64,000 nt of DNA from Isoetes taiwanensis (lineage: Eukaryota; Streptophyta; Lycopodiopsida; Isoetales; Isoetaceae): positions 188,001 through 252,000 of the forward strand of contig JAJEKV010000334.1 of NCBI GenBank assembly GCA_021234155.1, read 5' to 3'. Both the position numbers and the translations under genes were made by a program. Below, one piece after another: positions 58,981-64,000 of the stretch. Each line of letters starts with the position of its first letter. Positions within the stretch are counted from its first letter, which is position 1. Below the pieces are notes generated by a model, which saw only the letters and a list, made by a program, of their open reading frames with translations, was not told the DNA's origin and ran no database searches.

Positions 58981-61377
58981 GATTTGAAATAATGCCCAAT
59001 GTGCACAATAAGGAGGTGATATATTTGACAAAATTTCTTGAAAGGCACACAACATTTTAGATCTATAAGTAATCGATCTTACTCTAAATTTAAAAAGGAT
59101 TTTGGTGGCACGGAATCTCCATGCTTGAATAGACTTGGGCCAACAACCTCCTGTTCCTTGGTTCGATTTGGGGAAAATTGGGATGGGGATCTAATTTGTC
59201 GCTCAAATTAGCACCCTCATTTTGGGCAATCGAGTTTGGCTAGGTGTCTCCTAACTAATGAATTAATTAGCTTAATTAACTTAATTAGGTAATTAACCTT
59301 TAATTAACCACATAATTCACCATGCACCACATGTCACGACATGATTCACCAGATGTATGACATGTCACTATATGATTCACCACATTAGTACACCTTGCAA
59401 CAAACATATCAGGCGTCACATGGGATAACTAATACCTTCAAATTTATTTAATTCATCTTGCATAGATTAAAAAATTCTGGCCTTTTTGTGTATTGCCTTC
59501 ATTTTAGAGAATAGACGCTTGAATCCATATCCCAAGTTGGCTTCTTCTATGGAGATAGTTGGTGTCCGACCTGATCAAATAAACACATATGTTGTTTAAA
59601 TCGCCGTTTCTCATACGACAATGGTATGTTTCAAGATTGTTTCTAGAGATATTTTGTCTATCCAATTCTTATTTGTTTATGTAGTTCATTTCCTAAGAAA
59701 TAAGTAGTTTGTTCTCCTTTCCTCCTAATTCATATATTGTATGAGCCTTTAGAAAGCCATGTCCCTTGGATGTAAACCAGAATTGTTAGAATTCTAAATG
59801 AATTGGGTTCAATTACATGCATGCCATCTATATAATCTTAGATTGATTTATATATATGTATGCAATAAATACAATATACATAATATTCATAGGCAAATAT
59901 TAAATGGAATATTTATGTAAGAAGGCATCATCATCATTAAAAAATGACAGGCATGATTAGATATGTAATAATGATAATAGGATATTAAATCAGATCGCTT
60001 CGATTCCTCTTAACTTCGTTGCTCCCGCCTAATCAATCCTATTAATCGTAAAAGCACGTAAGTTTGTTGATGGCGATCGTGTTTTCGGGTCGACGCCAAA
60101 TTTGGTAATTGCTGGTAAGAAATCCGGTTGTATTTTTTATGTTATTCGTCTCCTTGTGATCACCGACGTTTTAAGCATGCCGTAGGAGCGGAGGAGTTGC
60201 GAGCAATTCAGATAAAGAAATCACCGCTGTTGGTTCAATCGAAAAATTATTCGTCTTTCACGGTGTGATTGGGCAAAGAATCTTCTTCACTGAAGGATGG
60301 GAGCTTTTTTTGCGCCGAAACAATATAACCGATGGCACTTTGCTCTTCTATGTTTCACATCAAATAACGGCACAAACTTGACAAAGAAGAGCTCTTGATG
60401 GGACTTATCGCGGTAAAAACCTCTTGGTAATTGGGAACTTGGCGCTCCTAGCGCACAATGGACCGCTAATACAAATAAAAAGTGGGCGTGATATTAACAA
60501 GGATTTTCCGTGCATGTGGATGTGGATGCCGAATGACGTTTTTTGTTACCGACGATGATTTATCCGATGAAGAAGAACCAAGATCAAAGAAAGCATTCCG
60601 TGTTCCTCTTCCAAAGCTAACTTCAACAGAGGCCCGGTAATCGGGCCAGATATTATCTTTTGCTTTCAAGTATTATAAATGTTTTGAATTACTACTCCTT
60701 TCTTTTTGCTTAGATACTAGAACAAGAAGATAGGTGGCTTAAATCCTCCCAAAGGATCCACCGTGGTAATTATCGGACCGGTGATCGAAAAGGTGGTTAG
60801 CAAGCAAAAAGCAAGCATTGTCTCAACCATGGTTGGAATGCTTTCAAAAATTGTTTGGCTTTAATTTGGTGATATCTTAGAATTTAAATTGCATGGAGAT
60901 GAACTTCAATGGAATATGAAAGTTCGAAGGTGCGTAGCTTTATATAGGCTAAAGCCTCGGGTTAATTAGTGTTCGAGGGCTTTTTATGTTTAGAGAGAAA
61001 CAAAGATTTTGTTTTGTCAATGTTTTCCTTATGTGATCGATTCTTAGTTCCCCGAATCGCTTTATGTTCTCCAATGTATGATCAGACTCCCGATAAATAT
61101 ATATTGAATGCCCTTTCCATGATTTGTAATATTGTGGTTGGATTGAATACAAGAACCTAAAAATGTTAGATGGACTATACTAAGCAGCATTGAATGTCAA
61201 GTTGTTTGTCATATGCTTATTCATAAATCCACGCTGGTCATAATTCATTCAATAATTGATAAAATGAAGCTTCCATTTATGGTTGAAGGGCTTTAAGCCA
61301 GAAAAGTTTATAGTTTATCTCTTGGCCAATTAAATGTTACCGTGTTTATGCTAATTATTGTTTTTCTATCTACAGGT
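58981..61377. other. Intergenic DNA, weak coding-like patches
   Basis: An AT-rich block with taattaa/ttaatta repeats and repeated catgattcacca-like phrases lies at 59250-59400. Around 60520-60650 the plus strand reads VTDDDLSDEEEPRSKKAFRV, an acidic segment of unknown family, in a short frame. Confidence 0.45.
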
Positions 61378-61618
61378 AATCAGAGTTCTTTCTACTTACT
61401 CTATTTCCGATTTTGATCATGCATTTATCGAGCGTGATAAGAAGGAGCATTCTGAAGTTTGCCTCCAATGGAAAAAGAAGTTCTTTGAGGAAGTACTAGC
61501 TAGGCCAAATAATCTGACTTACTTGCAAACTAGAGCCATCTTTAAGATATTCAGGTGGTTTTATTTTCCAGCATATTATTGTGCTAAATGCACGGAGGCT
61601 GGCCAGGTGTGGGCATGA
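61378..61618 (+). pseudogene. Unidentified exon-like ORF
   Basis: Flanked on the left by a plausible acceptor (ctatctacag, 61367-61376) and open to 61618. It reads DFDHAFIERDKKEHSEVCLQ, then WKKKFFEEVLARPNN, ending with YYCAKCTEAG. I do not recognise the family. It may belong with the acidic segment at 60520-60650. No start codon of its own is convincing. Confidence 0.25.
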
Positions 61619-62185
61619 ACATGGTAGTTTTACCTTTAAAAGAATACATGGTTAATATTCTAAGCTCAATTTCCCTACCTTAAAGTGTGAGAGGGTATCA
61701 CTTTTATAAACATGTTTTATGGTGAAAGTTAAATAATATCTATGTATGTTTTTTGAAAAATTTTGCTCTATAGTTGTTACTGCTTCGATCAATAAAATAA
61801 TTTGACTTCAATGTGTTGAATTCTTTTGCTTTTTTAATCTCGTCCTATATTTCATCGTTGCAAAGTTCAATTCCAAATACAATGGTCAATATCATATACC
61901 AAGTAATGTTAAAGGTTTGCGGTTTATGAAGTTAGCATTTCAATTGTTATTACATGACTTCTAATTTGCACTCACTAAAGATAATCTATGATAGATCTTC
62001 CATATCTTTTAAAGAATATTGTGTTTGCATAAAATATACGTTCGATGAACAGTATAATTGACTCCCAAATAGCAAGTTCAATGCAAATATATGAACATAT
62101 ATGAAAATATATCTGAAGAATAAATAGCTCTCCAAACAATGGTAGTCGAATACTATGGACATGACACAAGTTTAATGCAATGGTG
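61619..62185. other. Intergenic DNA, no gene recognised
   Basis: AT-rich, no domain or repeat of note. Confidence 0.5.
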
Positions 62186-62530
62186 AAAGGATGTGAGGGA
62201 TATATTATACCCCCCATCAATACCCCATGCATACATACCCCATGGATTGCCTTAAACCCCGTAGGGTTAAAAGAAAATGAACGCTCGCAACTTGATCGTC
62301 ATGGGGTATTATAAAAAGGTCATCGGACTGACCGGCCAAAGGGAATGCAGCGACATCTTTACATCGTTGGATAGAAGGGGCGGGGTGAATTTGACCATCC
62401 ATTATGGGCAAAGGGTCCAAGGAAAATGTAAAAATTAAGGCTTTGAATCGCACCTATGAAAATCAATGGGAGTTTCGGTGCCTTGAATATTCATTGTCCA
62501 GATTGAGGTTTCGCGTTCGTCAATGAAATC
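62186..62530 (+). mobile_element. Helitron leader-like sequence (same family as 37.1 kb)
   Basis: ccccccatcaataccccatg, then catacataccccatgga, ccttaaaccccg and gtcatggggt parallel the leader at 37130-37240 (catgcataccccatggaccc, ccttgaatccccg, gtcatggggt). Resemblance fades after about 62340. Probably a non-autonomous or truncated relative; the 3' end was not found. Confidence 0.45.
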
Positions 62531-64000
62531 GAGAGGAAATATTCCCCTTGCTTAATAAAAAATGTAATTGTGAAATTGTGCCTATGGCAAACACGAGAGG
62601 TGTTGTAGTGTATGGTAGTGATGCCATGACGGAGCCTAAGAAACGTGTTGCAAATAACAAATGGAGGTGTAGAGTTTGCCGACAAAACTAGATCATGTTA
62701 ATCGGCCCGCTAGTGATGATGCAAATTCTAATAGGCTGTCGTCATCCAGAAATGATCTTGTGTTTCTGACAACTAAGTGCGCATACATAATTGAATGAAG
62801 ATTTTTTTAAAAACGCGAAAATTTCAAGAAAGAAAATTTCTTTTTTTTCTTTTCTTTCACCTTCGCTGCGGAAACCTTAGCGAAATTTTCAGCGTAGTTT
62901 TAAACCTTGATTACGCTTTATTGAAAAAAAAAAAAATATTTTCCTTTCTTTCTTGGTTTTTCTGCGTAAATGAAACCTTGACTTTAAACTTCGAAAAAAG
63001 TTTTCGCCAGAGCTGGCCGAAGGTCTCGCTCTGAAAAAAAAAAAAAAAAAAAATCTTTCAAGACCATAAGGACTTTCATCTTACCATTCCTAAGTAGACT
63101 TAGGAACTTAAAGATCAATAAGCAGTCCTAAAAGAAAATAGGTGCTTTTTTCCTTTTAGGCCAAGACTTGATCACAAGTTAATAATCAATAACAATCTTT
63201 TATCCTTATAATCAAAGAGACATTTACCAAAATAAGTTCATATCCATAAACCATGTACAAAATGCAATATTTTAACTTAACAATGAGTGGCACATAGACA
63301 TGCATAAATAGACATGTATATTGTCTTTTGTCAAATAAATGGATGGGTAAAGGAATAATTCCATTGTCTCAAAAGTAAAGCCCATTATTCTCTTTTCATC
63401 AAATAAATGGATGGGTACAAGAATGATTTCATTATCTCAAACGTAAAGTACACTTTTATAATGTCAAGGTTTAACAAATTACTCAAGATAATGCAATGAT
63501 AATGCAGCGAACATAAACATGCTGATCTGCTATACTAGGTGGTTAAAATTCATGTGTACTTATTCTCATATAGTTTTGTACTTCCTTTGTTTTACGAAAA
63601 GACTTCATAAGAAAATACCTCATAAGATGATACAAAATAGAAACATCTTCGTAGGAAGACCTCATTTATAGCCAAAAAGCATCATTGCATTTAGAAGGTG
63701 GCCCATCAAGCCAATCAGATGACCTCTTGAGTAAATCTCGTATTGTCTTTGCCTTATTAAATATATAGCCATGAATAGAGTTGAGTGAATGTTGTCCTGC
63801 ACTAAAACAGAACATGCATTAAGACAACATATCCTAGAATAAGATGCCCTCTTGTTCTGCTTGAAGGCCATATGAGATTATAGAGTTCAGATAACTTATC
63901 TGGATTCTAAAAATTATGATAACAACTAAACGTTGTAACACCATCCTAAACGAACAAAAACAAGGAGGTGGAGTCCCGGTTACCTGCAGCCAACCAGACA
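62531..64000. other. Intergenic DNA with homopolymers and a short tandem repeat
   Basis: A-runs at about 62925-62937 and 63032-63052. An imperfect 75-bp tandem repeat around 63320-63450 contains caaataaatggatgggta in each unit. No gene recognised. Confidence 0.55.

Overview
The window looks like nuclear DNA of a land plant with a large, transposon-filled genome. It has a plant-type multi-exon gene with GT-AG introns, a pentatricopeptide-repeat (PPR) fragment, a plant DUF309 fragment, plant L1-type LINEs, a Ty1/copia element primed by initiator-Met tRNA, and a Helitron with an RPA1-like second gene. Coding density is very low and most ORFs are decayed mobile DNA. A fern or another lineage outside the well-studied crops is possible, but the sequence alone does not fix the species.

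Layout. 0-1.3 kb: PPR gene fragment and an 88-bp tandem duplication. 1.5-8.0 kb: a nearly complete 6.5-kb LINE on the minus strand, bounded by a 16-bp target-site duplication. 8.17-11.4 kb: a large inverted repeat (arms about 1.2 kb) carrying a DUF309 exon and LINE scraps. 11.6-14.6 kb: a foldback MITE beside a 2.9-kb TIR-bounded element holding a broken gene that resembles a DUF3504/Crypton-type tyrosine recombinase. 15.5-17.3 kb (minus): an intact nine-exon glycerophosphodiester phosphodiesterase gene, the only convincing functional gene. 18.2 kb: a second MITE. 19.9-20.4 kb: probable hAT/DUF659 remnant. 24.4-26.9 kb: a LINE fragment interrupted by two head-to-tail elements (X1, X2) with matching terminal motifs and a terminal hairpin. 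29.87-30.24 kb: a solo LTR with 5-bp TSD. 33.05-36.63 kb: a copia element with both LTRs, PBS, PPT and TSD, but most of the protease and integrase deleted. 37.1-48.7 kb: a decayed Helitron (long repeated leader, Rep/helicase ORF, RPA1-like ORF). 48.7-57.5 kb: two more members of the X family (X3, 7.9 kb; X4, 0.9 kb), again head to tail, containing SINE-like units, duplications and CT microsatellites. 58.4-58.9 kb: an inverted second copy of the Helitron helicase. 62.2 kb: a sequence like the leader of the large Helitron.

How the parts relate. The GDPD gene acts alone as a housekeeping phospholipid-catabolism enzyme. The rest is a nested record of rolling-circle elements, retroelements and DNA elements. 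The most unusual items are the X family, which combines subterminal inverted repeats, a terminal 8-bp-stem hairpin and tandem pairs at two loci (a Helentron/Helitron2-like design), and the TIR-flanked tyrosine-recombinase-like gene. Identifications rest on reading motifs by eye; no database search was possible.
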